In this document: positions 9,030 to 17,284 of the stretch, in pieces
How the letters are laid out: the number at the start of each line of letters is the position of its first letter
How positions within the stretch are numbered: the stretch's first letter is position 1
NCBI RefSeq assembly: GCF_001305965.1
Contig: NZ_JXQC01000003.1
Location: forward strand, 1,665,633 to 1,729,632
Source of the DNA: Erythrobacter sp. SG61-1L
GTDB taxonomy: Bacteria; Pseudomonadota; Alphaproteobacteria; Sphingomonadales; Sphingomonadaceae
DNA length: 64,000 nucleotides
Reading direction: 5' to 3'
Made by a program: the position numbers and the translations under genes
Notes under the pieces: model-generated
The model's input: the letters and a program-made list of their open reading frames with translations, nothing else
What the model was told of the DNA's origin: nothing
Databases searched by the model: none

Positions 9030-10249
9030 GTGCCCTCAGCCAGCCGAACATAGTCCGGCATTTCCAGCCCCAGCCGCCTGAGCGGGGCGCCGGCAAGCCC
9101 GCCGACCAAGAGCGCCTGCACAGCCCCGCCCGGCCCCACGCGGGAAAGCGGCGCCAGCAGCCGGTCGCGCAGCAAGGCGGGCAAGGCCGCATCGCTCTGG
9201 TAAAGCGGAGTGAACAGGGCAGTGAGCCATTGGTAGAGCTTCACATGGCCGCGCCGCAGGGCAATCGCCCGCTCCAACCGGGCCTGCAGCGTGCCCTCCC
9301 CGCCCAGCGCGACGGACAGCGCCCAGGCATCGAGCAGCGCCATATTCGCACCCTGACCCAGTTGTGGGCTGGCAGAGTGCCAGGAATCGCCGATATGGAT
9401 CAGCCGATCGTCCACCGGGCGCGGCAAGGTGCGATGGGCATAGCGGGCAAAGGTGAGTTCCTGCGGATCGCGGATCTGGTCCAGCAGCACCGCGCATTCA
9501 GGCCACAGACGCCGCACCTCGTCCTTCCAAGCGGCAAGGCCAGCCGCCTTCCAGCCATCCAGTGCATCGGCCCGCAAGGACCAGAACAGGGCCAGCCTGC
9601 CGCGCCCAACGGGCAGCACCCCCACCATCTGGCGCGCCGCACGGTATCGCTGTTCCAGCAACGTGGCATCGAAGGCGGATTCCTCCGGCCAGTCGAGCGT
9701 GGTCCACAGCGCGCCGTAATCGAGCCATTTGCCCGTAGGCGGGGCAAGCGTGGTGTGCAGGCCCAGCGTATCGACAACAAGGTCATGGACCGGCGATGTC
9801 CCGCCATCGGCAAAGACGATGCGCCGCCCGCCTTCCGTCAATTTCGAACCGGCCACTTCGCAGGACGTGCGCACCGCGATCCCCTGCGCCAGCACGGCAT
9901 CGTAGAGCGCGGAAAACAGGCTCGCCCGGTGAATGCCGATCCCGAAAGCACCCGGCTGCGAAAGATCGCCATAGCGGGCATCCAGCACCACCCGGCCCGC
10001 GGCATTGCGACCCAGCAGACGGCTGACGGGCGCCCCATCGCGCAGCACACGCCCGGCCAGCCCCAGCCCGTCCAGCACAGCCAGCCCGGTAGGCTGCACC
10101 ATCAGGCCGGAACCGAGCGGGCGCGGCTGATCGAACCGTTCGTAAAGAGTGACGCGGTGCCCCTGCCGATGGAGCAGCAGGGCCGAAGCAAGCCCCGCCA
10201 TGCCGCATCCGGCGATTGCGATGTCCAGTTGTTGCCCCACCATATGCAT
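8996..10249 (-). CDS. FAD-dependent monooxygenase (PHBH/UbiH fold)
   Basis: Group A flavoprotein hydroxylase of 417 residues. The ADP-binding loop IAGCGMAGLASALLL lies near the N-terminus and the second FAD motif appears as GDSWHSASPQLGQGANMALLDA, the usual GDAAH-PxxGQG motif with Ser-Trp in place of Ala-Ala. Such enzymes hydroxylate aromatic or quinone-like compounds with NAD(P)H and oxygen; the substrate cannot be read here. Its 3' end overlaps the intradiol dioxygenase gene tail to tail by 34 bases, so the pairing may be positional and not functional. Two possible ATG codons (10249, 10243) are two codons apart. Confidence 0.82.
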   Translation of the reverse strand: MHMVGQQLDIAIAGCGMAGLASALLLHRQGHRVTLYERFDQPRPLGSGLMVQPTGLAVLDGLGLAGRVLRDGAPVSRLLGRNAAGRVVLDARYGDLSQPGAFGIGIHRASLFSALYDAVLAQGIAVRTSCEVAGSKLTEGGRRIVFADGGTSPVHDLVVDTLGLHTTLAPPTGKWLDYGALWTTLDWPEESAFDATLLEQRYRAARQMVGVLPVGRGRLALFWSLRADALDGWKAAGLAAWKDEVRRLWPECAVLLDQIRDPQELTFARYAHRTLPRPVDDRLIHIGDSWHSASPQLGQGANMALLDAWALSVALGGEGTLQARLERAIALRRGHVKLYQWLTALFTPLYQSDAALPALLRDRLLAPLSRVGPGGAVQALLVGGLAGAPLRRLGLEMPDYVRLAEGTQPSVTVAVPA

Positions 10250-10317
10250 GGGTTAGCGGGCACGGGCGGGGTTTGAAAGCTCAGGCAAGCTGGTTCTCCG
10301 CAGTGCTACCCAGCCCC

Positions 10318-10674
10318 CTATCGCCAGATTTTCGCCCAGCTTTCCATGGCCAGCAGCACCGGCTGAAGGCTGGCGCCCTTCTGCGTTAGCGAATAATCGA
10401 CACGCGGAGGGATTTCGCCATAATCCTTGCGGGCAACCAGCCCGTCGGCCTCCATCTCCTTGAGCGTCTTGGACAGGGTGCGGTGGGTGATGCCGCCAAG
10501 CCTGCGCTGCAATTCGTTGAAGCGCAGCGGGCCGTCCATCAGCCAGTAGATCACCATGGGCCGCCATTTGCCGGACAGGAATTCCAGCGCCCGTTCGGCG
10601 GCGCAGTTCCAGCCGCCCTCGCCATGCTCCGCGTGGTCCGTCACAGTATCCTCAAAGACCGTACTTGTTGCCAT
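10318..10674 (-). CDS. HxlR-family winged-helix transcriptional regulator
   Basis: A 118-residue DNA-binding protein with the HxlR hallmark NCAAERALEFLSGKWRP and the helix-turn-helix region LRFNELQRRLGGITHRTLSKTLKEME. Cys24 sits at the position of the redox-sensing cysteine of several HxlR/YodB-type regulators. I use the ATG at 10672-10674; a much longer frame upstream would run through the promoter region. It is divergent from a pirin gene with 91 bases between them, a common arrangement in which the regulator controls its neighbour. ACTT and AAGT half-sites flank its own start codon but the arms are too short to call an operator. Confidence 0.88.
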   Translation of the reverse strand: MATSTVFEDTVTDHAEHGEGGWNCAAERALEFLSGKWRPMVIYWLMDGPLRFNELQRRLGGITHRTLSKTLKEMEADGLVARKDYGEIPPRVDYSLTQKGASLQPVLLAMESWAKIWR

Positions 10675-10765
10675 GTAAGTGTCTGCATATGTTGCCCCCA
10701 GCAAGAAGACAATGCCCCGGGGCGGGGCCGGAAAGCAGAATACGCCCCCTTGAAAGGTACGAGCG

Positions 10766-11629
10766 ATGAAGACTCTCGAAACGATCCTGCGCAATGACCG
10801 CGCCCATTGGGTGGGCGATGGCTTCCCCGTGCGTTCGCTGTTCAGCTATCATGGCGAGACTGCCCCGATCAGCCCGTTCCTGCTGTTCGACTATGCCGGG
10901 CCGTGGAATTTCGAGCCTACGGGCGGCCATCCGCGCGGCGTGGGCGAACATCCGCACAAGGGCTTCGAGACGGTGACCATCGTCTATGACGGCGAAGTGA
11001 GCCACCGGGATTCCTCCGGCGGCGGCGGCACCATCGGCACCGGCGAAGTCCAGTGGATGACTGCCGGGGCGGGCGTGCTGCATGAGGAGTTCCACTCCCC
11101 CGGTTATTCGAAGACCGGCGGCCCGTTCCGCATGGTGCAGCTGTGGGTCAACCTGCCCGCGAAGGACAAGCTGACTCCGGCCAAGTATCAGGCAATCACC
11201 CGCGACATGATCCCCGAAGTCAGCTTCGAGGGTGGACGCGCACGGATCATCGCGGGCGAGTTTGGCGATACGAAGGGGCCTGCCAGCACCTTCACCCCGG
11301 TCAATCTGTGGGACGTGCGGCTCTCTGCCGGTGCTGAAGCCACCCTGCCCCTGCCCGATGGCCACACGACGATGGTCGCCGTGCTGTCCGGCCATGTGAC
11401 CATCGACGGCAAGGGCCTGCGCGAAGCGGAGATTGCCCGCCTCAGCCGGGACGGTGCGGAGGTGGCGATCAAGGCCGATGGCGATGCCATGCTGCTGGTA
11501 ATGACCGGCGAACCGATTGACGAGCCGGTATTCGGCTATGGCCCCTTCGTGATGAACACCGAGGCGGAAATCCGAGAGGCCATTGCGGAGTTCAATTCCG
11601 GCAGGTTCGGCGCGCTCGCACCGGCCTGA
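10766..11629 (+). CDS. pirin family protein
   Basis: A 287-residue bicupin. The N-terminal cupin carries the metal ligands of known pirins: His62 and His64 in EHPHKGFETV, and His106 and Glu108 in AGAGVLHEEFH. Some bacterial pirins oxidise quercetin or bind Fe as redox sensors; the role here is unknown. The gene is preceded by a GAAAGG ribosome-binding site, is divergent from an HxlR regulator and is followed by a strong hairpin terminator, so it is a single-gene transcription unit, probably controlled by its neighbour. Confidence 0.92.
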   Translation: MKTLETILRNDRAHWVGDGFPVRSLFSYHGETAPISPFLLFDYAGPWNFEPTGGHPRGVGEHPHKGFETVTIVYDGEVSHRDSSGGGGTIGTGEVQWMTAGAGVLHEEFHSPGYSKTGGPFRMVQLWVNLPAKDKLTPAKYQAITRDMIPEVSFEGGRARIIAGEFGDTKGPASTFTPVNLWDVRLSAGAEATLPLPDGHTTMVAVLSGHVTIDGKGLREAEIARLSRDGAEVAIKADGDAMLLVMTGEPIDEPVFGYGPFVMNTEAEIREAIAEFNSGRFGALAPA

Positions 11630-11635
11630 CGGCGC

Positions 11636-11667
11636 AATGCCCGGGGGGATCGCTCCCTCCGGGCATT
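11636..11667 (+). terminator. intrinsic terminator of the pirin gene
   Basis: AATGCCCGG and CCGGGCATT form a perfect outer stem, extended inward by GGGG/CTCCC pairs with one G-U, loop ATCGCT, and the 3' side runs into TTTTCC. It begins seven bases after the pirin stop codon. This is one of the clearest rho-independent terminators in the window. Confidence 0.75.
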
Positions 11668-11699
11668 TTCCGATTGAGGGATTTCAAAGGAACGCAGCC

Positions 11700-12056
11700 A
11701 TGACCGACACCCCGCATGAGATCACCGTCACCATCGAGGATGGCGAACGTCATGGCCGCTATGTCGGCAAGGTGTCGGGAATCGACGCCGAAGCTGAAAT
11801 CACCTTCACTCATCGCGGGCCGGGCGTAATCAGCGCGGACCATACCGGCGCACCGGATGAGCTGAAGGGCACTGGCGTTGCCGCGGCAATGGTCGATTAT
11901 TTGGTGGCCGACGCGCGGGAACGGGGATTCAAGGTGATCCCGATCTGCCCCTATGTCCGTGCACGCTATGCCAAACACGCCGAATGGCGCGACGTCTTCA
12001 CGGTTGGCCCCGGCGAGATGCCGAAGCTGACGGCCGCCCAGATGAGAGGCGAGTGA
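11700..12056 (+). CDS. GNAT family N-acetyltransferase (YjdJ/COG2388 type)
   Basis: A small 118-residue protein. The motif ELKGTGVAAAMVDYLVADARERGFKVIPICPYVRARYAKHAEW matches, in pieces, the compact GNAT-like family that keeps the acetyl-CoA loop (KGTGVA) and a CPYVRARY block with a potential active-site Cys. Substrate unknown. The ATG at 11700 follows an AAAGGA ribosome-binding site, 33 bases after the pirin terminator; the frame is open upstream through the terminator but that part cannot be coding. Confidence 0.85.
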   Translation: MTDTPHEITVTIEDGERHGRYVGKVSGIDAEAEITFTHRGPGVISADHTGAPDELKGTGVAAAMVDYLVADARERGFKVIPICPYVRARYAKHAEWRDVFTVGPGEMPKLTAAQMRGE

Positions 12057-12080
12057 GCAAGCAAAACTGGCTGATTTCCA

Positions 12081-12156
12081 TGGTGGGCGGTGAGGGGCTC
12101 GAACCCCCGACCCTCTCGGTGTAAACGAGATGCTCTACCAACTGAGCTAACCGCCC
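12081..12156 (-). tRNA. tRNA-Val (anticodon TAC)
   Basis: Read on the minus strand, the acceptor stem GGGCGGT pairs with ACCGCCC, the D arm GCTC/GAGC holds AGTTGGTA, the anticodon stem TCTCG/CGAGA encloses loop TTTACAC with anticodon TAC, and the T arm contains TTCGAGC. The 3' CCA is encoded (TGG at 12081-12083 on the plus strand). Total length is 76 nt, a complete cloverleaf reading GTA-type valine codons. Confidence 0.96.
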
Positions 12157-12236
12157 GATCACTCGGAAGCCGCGCCTTTAACGGGTTTGCACGGCAGGTC
12201 AACGCAGTGCGAACACCAGATGCCGGTTTTGCAGGG

Positions 12237-13250
12237 TCAGGCCAGTTGCACCGCGCCCTTGGCAACCTCTGCGAAATAGCGGGCCATCCCGTCCGCCGCC
12301 TTGTCGGAGAGGGCGATGAAGGCACGGCGGCGGTCTGCCTCATCTTCCACGCGCACCAGCAAGCCGGATTCGGTCATCTGCCCGATCCAGCGCAATGCGG
12401 TAGTGGGCGGAACACCAGAGGCGATGCAGAGCGAAGTGACGGAAACCCGCTTATGCTCTGCACGGGCCGCCGTGAGATCGAGCAGAATGTCCCATGCCGG
12501 ATCGGCAAACAGATCGGCATCGAAATAGCGCGCGCGCAGCTGGCGCTGGCGGATGATCTGCCGCACGAGGCGCGGATCGGGCAATGCCGGACGCACGGCG
12601 CGGCGCATCTTCTCGCCAGCATCCTCTTCCTCGTCCTGTCCGCGCCACGCGCTGGAAGGGGATTCGACCTGAGCCGCCCCTTCCTCGCCATGGCGCAAGC
12701 CAGCCACGGCAGCGGGGCGAATCTGCCCCAACCGGTCAATCTTTTGCGCAAGCGCGTCCACCTGTTCCGACAGGCGAATGAGCTGCACCCGATCTTCCTC
12801 GGACAATTCGCGCAGCCGCATCTGCGCTGCCTGGCCGATCACCCTACCGATTGCGACAATCCGTTCGGCCCGGCCGGGAGCCACCAGAATCTGCGCGCCC
12901 GACTGGTCTACACAGGCGAAGACATCGTCCAGCGCATCGATCCCGGTGGCGACGACAAGCTGCGCCGCCGAACGCGCCACGCGCATATCCAGCTGGGCCA
13001 GTGCCGCCAGATCGGCCGCATCCACGCGCGGGCAATCCACCAGCACCACCTCGCCCAGCGGCATCGCATCATTGGCCAGAAGCAGAGAGAGATCGCCGCA
13101 CTGGCCTACACGGAAACCGGCCGCCAGCGCATCCTCGCGGATTTCATCGCGCACATAGGCACGGTCCGCAAAGATCGAGACGACCAGCGGCAGCCGTCCT
13201 ACGGCTTCGCCCGTGCCCATATCCTGATAGGCGAATTGCGCCTGTGCCAC
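12237..13250 (-). CDS. two-part transcriptional regulator: receiver-like N-terminus and MarR-like winged helix
   Basis: A 337-residue protein. Residues 20-140 read like a response-regulator or Rossmann-like fold (alternating hydrophobic strands such as LPLVVSIFA and EVVLVDCPR) but no clear phosphoacceptor set. A charged helical linker (about 150-180, LSEEDRVQLIRLSEQVD) probably forms a coiled coil, and residues 235-330 hold a winged helix with SVTSLCIASGVPPTTALRWIGQM, typical of a sphingomonad MarR-like group. The start is GTG after AAGGAGA. A LexA-type box lies 40 bases upstream (13290-13304). No DNA target or ligand is known to me. Confidence 0.75.
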   Translation of the reverse strand: MAQAQFAYQDMGTGEAVGRLPLVVSIFADRAYVRDEIREDALAAGFRVGQCGDLSLLLANDAMPLGEVVLVDCPRVDAADLAALAQLDMRVARSAAQLVVATGIDALDDVFACVDQSGAQILVAPGRAERIVAIGRVIGQAAQMRLRELSEEDRVQLIRLSEQVDALAQKIDRLGQIRPAAVAGLRHGEEGAAQVESPSSAWRGQDEEEDAGEKMRRAVRPALPDPRLVRQIIRQRQLRARYFDADLFADPAWDILLDLTAARAEHKRVSVTSLCIASGVPPTTALRWIGQMTESGLLVRVEDEADRRRAFIALSDKAADGMARYFAEVAKGAVQLA

Positions 13251-13289
13251 CGTGCAATCTCCTTAGCCGATGCGACTCTGATCCGTTTT

Positions 13290-13304
13290 GAACATAGTGA
13301 GAAC
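13290..13304 (-). promoter_or_regulatory. candidate LexA (SOS) box upstream of the REC-like/winged-helix regulator
   Basis: The plus strand reads GAAC-ATAGTGA-GAAC, i.e. GTTC-N7-GTTC on the minus strand, the exact direct-repeat LexA consensus of alphaproteobacteria. It lies 40 bases before the GTG start of the regulator, where a repressor would block transcription. Confidence 0.5.
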
Positions 13305-13332
13305 AAACAAGGATCAGGTCAAGATCGTTCAA

Positions 13333-13851
13333 CTAAGGGATAATCACGATAGGGGTTCCGTCGGGCACCGCCTGCCACAGCTCATCCATCTCCGAATTGG
13401 ACAGAGCGATGCAGCCATCGGTCCAGTCGCCCGGCATGCGGCCGACCGGCAGGCCATTGGGCTGGCCGTGAATGAAGATGTCACCGCCGGGCGAGCGCCC
13501 CTTGGCCTGCGCATAGGCCCGATCCTGCCCGTTGGGATAGGATATGCGCAGCGAGAGGTGATAGGCGCTGTTCGGATTGCGCGTGTCGATAGTGTAGCGT
13601 CCTTCGGGGGTCCGCTCGTCCCCTTCGAACTGCTTGTGCCCTTGTGGCGCGGCGCCAAGCTGAATGCCGGAATAGGTCTTGAGAGCCTCGCCCCCGGCAT
13701 AGAGCGTCAGCGTGCGCTCCGATTTGTCGACCCGGACCAGATCGGCGCGCGGCAGCGGCCCCTCCCGCACGGATGTGCAGGAAGACAGGGCCAGTGCCGC
13801 GACGGCGCAGAAGGGGGAAAGGGCGATGCGCTGTGCCATCGCCCCGCCCAT
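13333..13851 (-). CDS. L,D-transpeptidase (YkuD domain) lipoprotein
   Basis: A 172-residue exported protein. The signal peptide ends at lipobox LSSC (Cys25). The YkuD catalytic core has His128 in FIHGQP and nucleophile Cys147 in DWTDGCIALSN; the usual SHGC motif is TDGC here. Such enzymes form 3-3 peptidoglycan cross-links or attach proteins to peptidoglycan; small family members of this type are often annotated as murein transpeptidases of unknown role. It starts 2 bases after the purA stop codon on the same strand, so it is probably cotranscribed with purA. ATG 13839 is an alternative start. Confidence 0.88.
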   Translation of the reverse strand: MGGAMAQRIALSPFCAVAALALSSCTSVREGPLPRADLVRVDKSERTLTLYAGGEALKTYSGIQLGAAPQGHKQFEGDERTPEGRYTIDTRNPNSAYHLSLRISYPNGQDRAYAQAKGRSPGGDIFIHGQPNGLPVGRMPGDWTDGCIALSNSEMDELWQAVPDGTPIVIIP

Positions 13852-13853
13852 TA

Positions 13854-15143
13854 TCAGTCGAGGAAGGGATCGCGTACCAGGATCGTGTCTTCACGTTCCG
13901 GGCTGGTGGAAACCAGTGCAACGGGCGTTTCGATCAGTTCCTGCACGCGCTGGATATATTTGATCGCCTGAGCAGGCAGATCGGCCCAGGAACGGGCGCC
14001 GGCGGTGGTGCCGCTCCAGCCTTCCATTTCCTCATAGATCGGCTCCACTTCGGCCTGATCGGCAGCGTGGCTGGGGAAGTAATCCAGCACCTTACCGCGC
14101 AGGCGATAGCCGGTGCAGATCTTCACGGTTTCGAACCCGTCCAGCACGTCGAGCTTGGTGAGCGCGATGCCGGTTACGCCGGAAATGGCGCAGCTCTGGC
14201 GCACCAGCACGGCATCGAACCAGCCGCAGCGGCGCTTGCGGCCCGTTACGGTGCCGAATTCGTGGCCGCGTTCGCCCAGGCGCTGGCCGGTTTCGTCCTC
14301 CAGTTCGGTGGGGAACGGGCCGGAGCCGACGCGCGTGGTGTAGGCCTTCACGATGCCCAGCACGAAGCCCGTGGAACTGGGGCCAAGGCCCGAGCCGGAT
14401 GCAGCAGTGCCGCTTACCGTGTTGGAGCTGGTGACGAAGGGATAGGTGCCGTGATCTACATCGAGCAGCACGCCCTGCGCGCCTTCGAACAGGATGCGGG
14501 CACCGGCCTTACGCACGGTGTTGAGCCGCTTCCACACCGGCTGGGCGAATTGCAGCACGAAGGGCGCGATTTCCGCGAGTTCGGCCAGCAGGGCAGCACG
14601 GTCCACCGGTTCCTGCCCGAAACCGGCGCGCAGCGCATCGTGATGAGCGCACAGGCGATCGAGCTGCGAATCGAGCGAATCGAGATGGGCCAGATCGCAC
14701 ACGCGGATCGCGCGGCGGCCGACCTTGTCTTCATAGGCCGGGCCAATGCCGCGGCCGGTAGTGCCGATCTTGCCCGATCCGGCAGCCGCTTCGCGCAGGC
14801 CGTCCAGATCGCGGTGCAGCGGCAGGATCAGCGGGCAATTGTCGGCAATCGCGAAATTGTCGGGATTGATGACGACGCCCTGCCCTTCGAGCTTCTCGAT
14901 CTCGGCCTTCAGCGCCCACGGATCGAGCACCACGCCATTGCCGATGATCGACAGCGTGCCGGTGACGATGCCCGAAGGCAGCAGGCTGAGCTTGTAGACC
15001 TTTTCGCCCACAACCAGCGTGTGGCCGGCATTGTGGCCGCCCTGAAAACGCACCACGGCATCTGCCCGGCTGGCGAGCCAGTCGACAATCTTGCCTTTGC
15101 CTTCATCGCCCCACTGGGCGCCGATCACGGTTACATTGGCCAT
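13854..15143 (-). CDS. purA: adenylosuccinate synthetase
   Basis: GTP-dependent ligation of IMP and aspartate, the committed step to AMP. Near the N-terminus are the phosphate loop [12 protein letters not shown] and the His segment [16 protein letters not shown], the GTP-specificity region ([10 protein letters not shown]) and STSPERE near the C-terminus complete the family set. ATG 15143 is preceded by AGGAGGGA, an excellent ribosome-binding site, and gives the usual length of 429 residues; the frame extends upstream without support. It is followed closely by an L,D-transpeptidase gene. Confidence 0.96.
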   Translation of the reverse strand: MANVTVIGAQWGDEGKGKIVDWLASRADAVVRFQGGHNAGHTLVVGEKVYKLSLLPSGIVTGTLSIIGNGVVLDPWALKAEIEKLEGQGVVINPDNFAIADNCPLILPLHRDLDGLREAAAGSGKIGTTGRGIGPAYEDKVGRRAIRVCDLAHLDSLDSQLDRLCAHHDALRAGFGQEPVDRAALLAELAEIAPFVLQFAQPVWKRLNTVRKAGARILFEGAQGVLLDVDHGTYPFVTSSNTVSGTAASGSGLGPSSTGFVLGIVKAYTTRVGSGPFPTELEDETGQRLGERGHEFGTVTGRKRRCGWFDAVLVRQSCAISGVTGIALTKLDVLDGFETVKICTGYRLRGKVLDYFPSHAADQAEVEPIYEEMEGWSGTTAGARSWADLPAQAIKYIQRVQELIETPVALVSTSPEREDTILVRDPFLD

Positions 15144-15250
15144 GGTTGTACTTGTCCCTCCTGCCGGTTCGATCCGCAAGGTCCTTCGACAGGACTCGAC
15201 CAGGGGACGGGACGGGGGAGCCGCACCAGCAGCCCCGGATGCGGGGCGCG

Positions 15251-15279
15251 CCCTAGAGGCAGGCCGGGGCGCGAGTCAA
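15251..15279 (-). promoter_or_regulatory. candidate purA promoter
   Basis: On the minus strand TTGACT (plus 15274-15279) is followed after 17 bases by CTAGGG (plus 15251-15256). The -35 hexamer is near consensus, the -10 is poor, as is common in GC-rich alphaproteobacteria. It would give a leader of about 100 bases before purA, which contains a short TCCTTCGACAGGACTCGA-type REP-like stretch near 15179. Confidence 0.35.
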
Positions 15280-15394
15280 GCGGTGTCTCGGGCAGTGTAT
15301 CGGGCAGCCGTGAGGCTGAAGGGCATTGGCATGCGCGCTGGCCGCCCCTACCCTCCGTGACGAGTTCTGCGGGCAAGCAACAGGGGATGCGGGA

Positions 15395-16222
15395 ATGCGG
15401 GCGATAATGATGGCATTTGCGGTGTTGGGATCGCTGTTGGCGACCTCCGCCGCAACGGCAGAGGATGTACCGCTGACCAAGCGCAGCGTCGAGCAGCTTG
15501 ACCGTGAATGCGATGCCAAACAGGCCGAAAGCTGCGATGAATTGCGCTTTCGCTATACCGGCATACGGGGCGTGGCGAAGGACGACGCGAAATCGGCCGC
15601 CTATCGCCTGCGCGGCTGCGAGGCTGGCGATGCGCGTGCCTGCGGCGTCTATGCCGTTCAGGTAAACATGAACAAGCCCGGCTATCCTGCGAAGAACCCG
15701 GCCATCGTCGCGCGCTATGCCTATCTGGGTTGCGTCGGGGGCGATGCGCCCACCTGCGGCTTTGCCTCTGCGCTGGCCAACAAGACCACCAGCTACAATG
15801 CACAGGAACGGGCGACCATCTATGACAAGGTGTGCAGCATCGGCACTCCGGCGGATTGCGCGCTGGCAGCCGATGCGGAGGGCGGGCGCGCCAGTTGGCG
15901 GAGCGCCGCCGATTACGCCCGGCGGGCCTGCGCAAGGGGAGATTCGCGCGCCTGCATTAACGAGAAAGCCTTTGCCGCCCGCGACCAGAACAGCCGCCCG
16001 GCCGTGGCCGCCCGGCCCAGCCAGCCCACCCAGCAGGCCGCGCGTAAGCAAGCGCCGCTGAGCGATGCGCAACGGTATCAACCAAGCACGGGCCGCCGCA
16101 GCAATGCCCGCGACCAGAGCCGGTCCGGATATGAAAGCTGCACCAAGAGCAACGGCGCAAGCGGATCGCGCTATTGGTATTACGGTTTCGACAACAAGCG
16201 GCAATACGGCCCCTGCACCTGA
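15395..16222 (+). CDS. exported cysteine-rich Sel1-like repeat protein
   Basis: A 275-residue protein with a signal peptide (about 1-22, ending ATSAATA). Five evenly spaced C-x7-C pairs occur at Cys39/47, 75/83, 113/121, 147/155 and 179/187, each within a C-x2-GD-x2-AC type helix-turn segment, 32-38 residues apart. This is the pattern of disulfide-bridged Sel1-like repeats as in Helicobacter cysteine-rich proteins. The C-terminal 80 residues are basic, Gln/Ser-rich and end in a Tyr-rich SRYWYYGFDNKRQYGP segment. ATG 15395 gives a clean signal peptide. Function unknown; probably a periplasmic or surface scaffold. Confidence 0.75.
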   Translation: MRAIMMAFAVLGSLLATSAATAEDVPLTKRSVEQLDRECDAKQAESCDELRFRYTGIRGVAKDDAKSAAYRLRGCEAGDARACGVYAVQVNMNKPGYPAKNPAIVARYAYLGCVGGDAPTCGFASALANKTTSYNAQERATIYDKVCSIGTPADCALAADAEGGRASWRSAADYARRACARGDSRACINEKAFAARDQNSRPAVAARPSQPTQQAARKQAPLSDAQRYQPSTGRRSNARDQSRSGYESCTKSNGASGSRYWYYGFDNKRQYGPCT

Positions 16223-16341
16223 GAAACGGGGGCTGCCGCCCTAGCCGTGCGGGCAAGGTGACAGACCGCGACACTTTGCGACTGGCCTTCCGCTCCGCAA
16301 TGGATAGCCATGGGCGGCGGGGGCACGAAAGGACGAGACGC

Positions 16342-17253
16342 ATGCAATTCGTAGCCTTGGCCTCCGGCCTCCTCTTTGCCTCCAGCCTCACGCTCACCTT
16401 CGCCGACGCAGCATGGGCTGCCTCGCGCGAGGGAACGCAGACCGCCCGCGCCGCCCCTGCCCGCACACTGGCGAAGCAGACCATCAGCTACGGCAGGGAC
16501 AAGCTGCAGACGCTGGACTTCCACGCCGCGAAGAATGTGCGCGGCCCCGCCCCGCTGGTGATGTTTGTCCATGGCGGCGGCTGGTCCAAGGGTAGCAAGG
16601 ACAATGCGACCGGAAAGGACAAGGCACCGCATTACACAGGCGAAGGCTACAACTTCGCCACGATCAATTACCGGCTGGTGCCGAATGCGAGGGTGGAACA
16701 GCAGGCGCAGGACGTTGCCGACGCGCTCAAAGCCCTGCTCGACAGGGCTGGCCAATTGGGCATCGACAAGAGCCGGGTCGTGCTGTTGGGCCATTCTGCC
16801 GGCGCACATCTGGTTGCGCTGGTGGGCACCGATCCGCGCTATCTGCGCGCCGCCGGGCTGACGGAACAGGACATTGCCGGGGTAATCCCCATCGATGGCG
16901 CTGCCTATAATGTTCCCGAACAGATGAAGTCCGCGCGCGGTCCGTGGTTGGGCAACATGTTCACCAAGGCTTTCGGCACGGACCCTGCACGCCAGCGCGA
17001 GCTTTCACCCACTTTCCATACGGCAAGGCCCAATGCCCCGGCTTTCCTGATCCTCCACGTCCAGCGGACTGACGGAATAAGTCAGAGCAACGCCCTTGCC
17101 GACGCCCTGCGCAAGGCAGGCACGGAGGTGACGGTGAAGAGCTTCCCCGGCAAGGGGCTGAAGGGCCATATGACCATCAACCGCAGCCTGGGCGATCCGG
17201 ACTATGCCGCCACCAAGGCCGTGGATGACTGGCTGACGCGGATTTTCAGGTAA
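16342..17253 (+). CDS. exported alpha/beta hydrolase (BD-FAE/esterase-like)
   Basis: A 303-residue protein with a signal peptide of about 27 residues. The oxyanion-hole motif FVHGGGWSKGS, the nucleophile elbow LLGHSAGAHL and a C-terminal His in KGLKGHMTIN make up an esterase of the hormone-sensitive-lipase-like group. Substrate unknown. ATG 16342 follows GAAAGGACGAG; the frame is open for 56 codons upstream but those lack a signal peptide and run over the previous stop region. It ends 31 bases before the convergent hisZ gene, with a hairpin between them. Confidence 0.83.
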   Translation: MQFVALASGLLFASSLTLTFADAAWAASREGTQTARAAPARTLAKQTISYGRDKLQTLDFHAAKNVRGPAPLVMFVHGGGWSKGSKDNATGKDKAPHYTGEGYNFATINYRLVPNARVEQQAQDVADALKALLDRAGQLGIDKSRVVLLGHSAGAHLVALVGTDPRYLRAAGLTEQDIAGVIPIDGAAYNVPEQMKSARGPWLGNMFTKAFGTDPARQRELSPTFHTARPNAPAFLILHVQRTDGISQSNALADALRKAGTEVTVKSFPGKGLKGHMTINRSLGDPDYAATKAVDDWLTRIFR

Positions 17254-17258
17254 TGCCT

Positions 17259-17279
17259 CCCCTCCCCATGTGGGAGGGG
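17259..17279. terminator. hairpin between convergent esterase and hisZ genes
   Basis: CCCCTCCC at 17259-17266 pairs with GGGAGGGG at 17272-17279 around a short CATGT loop. It lies in the 31-base gap between two convergent genes and can serve both strands. On the plus strand it is followed by GAATTTC, a weak T tract. Confidence 0.5.
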
Positions 17280-17284
17280 GAATT

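Noticed and set aside
10660-10690. ACTT...AAGT inverted repeat over the HxlR start codon as an operator
   Set aside because: Arms are only 4 bp with a 10-base gap; too likely by chance.
16174-16341. N-terminal extension of the 16342 esterase
   Set aside because: It lacks a signal peptide, whereas ATG 16342 has both a ribosome-binding site and a clean signal peptide.
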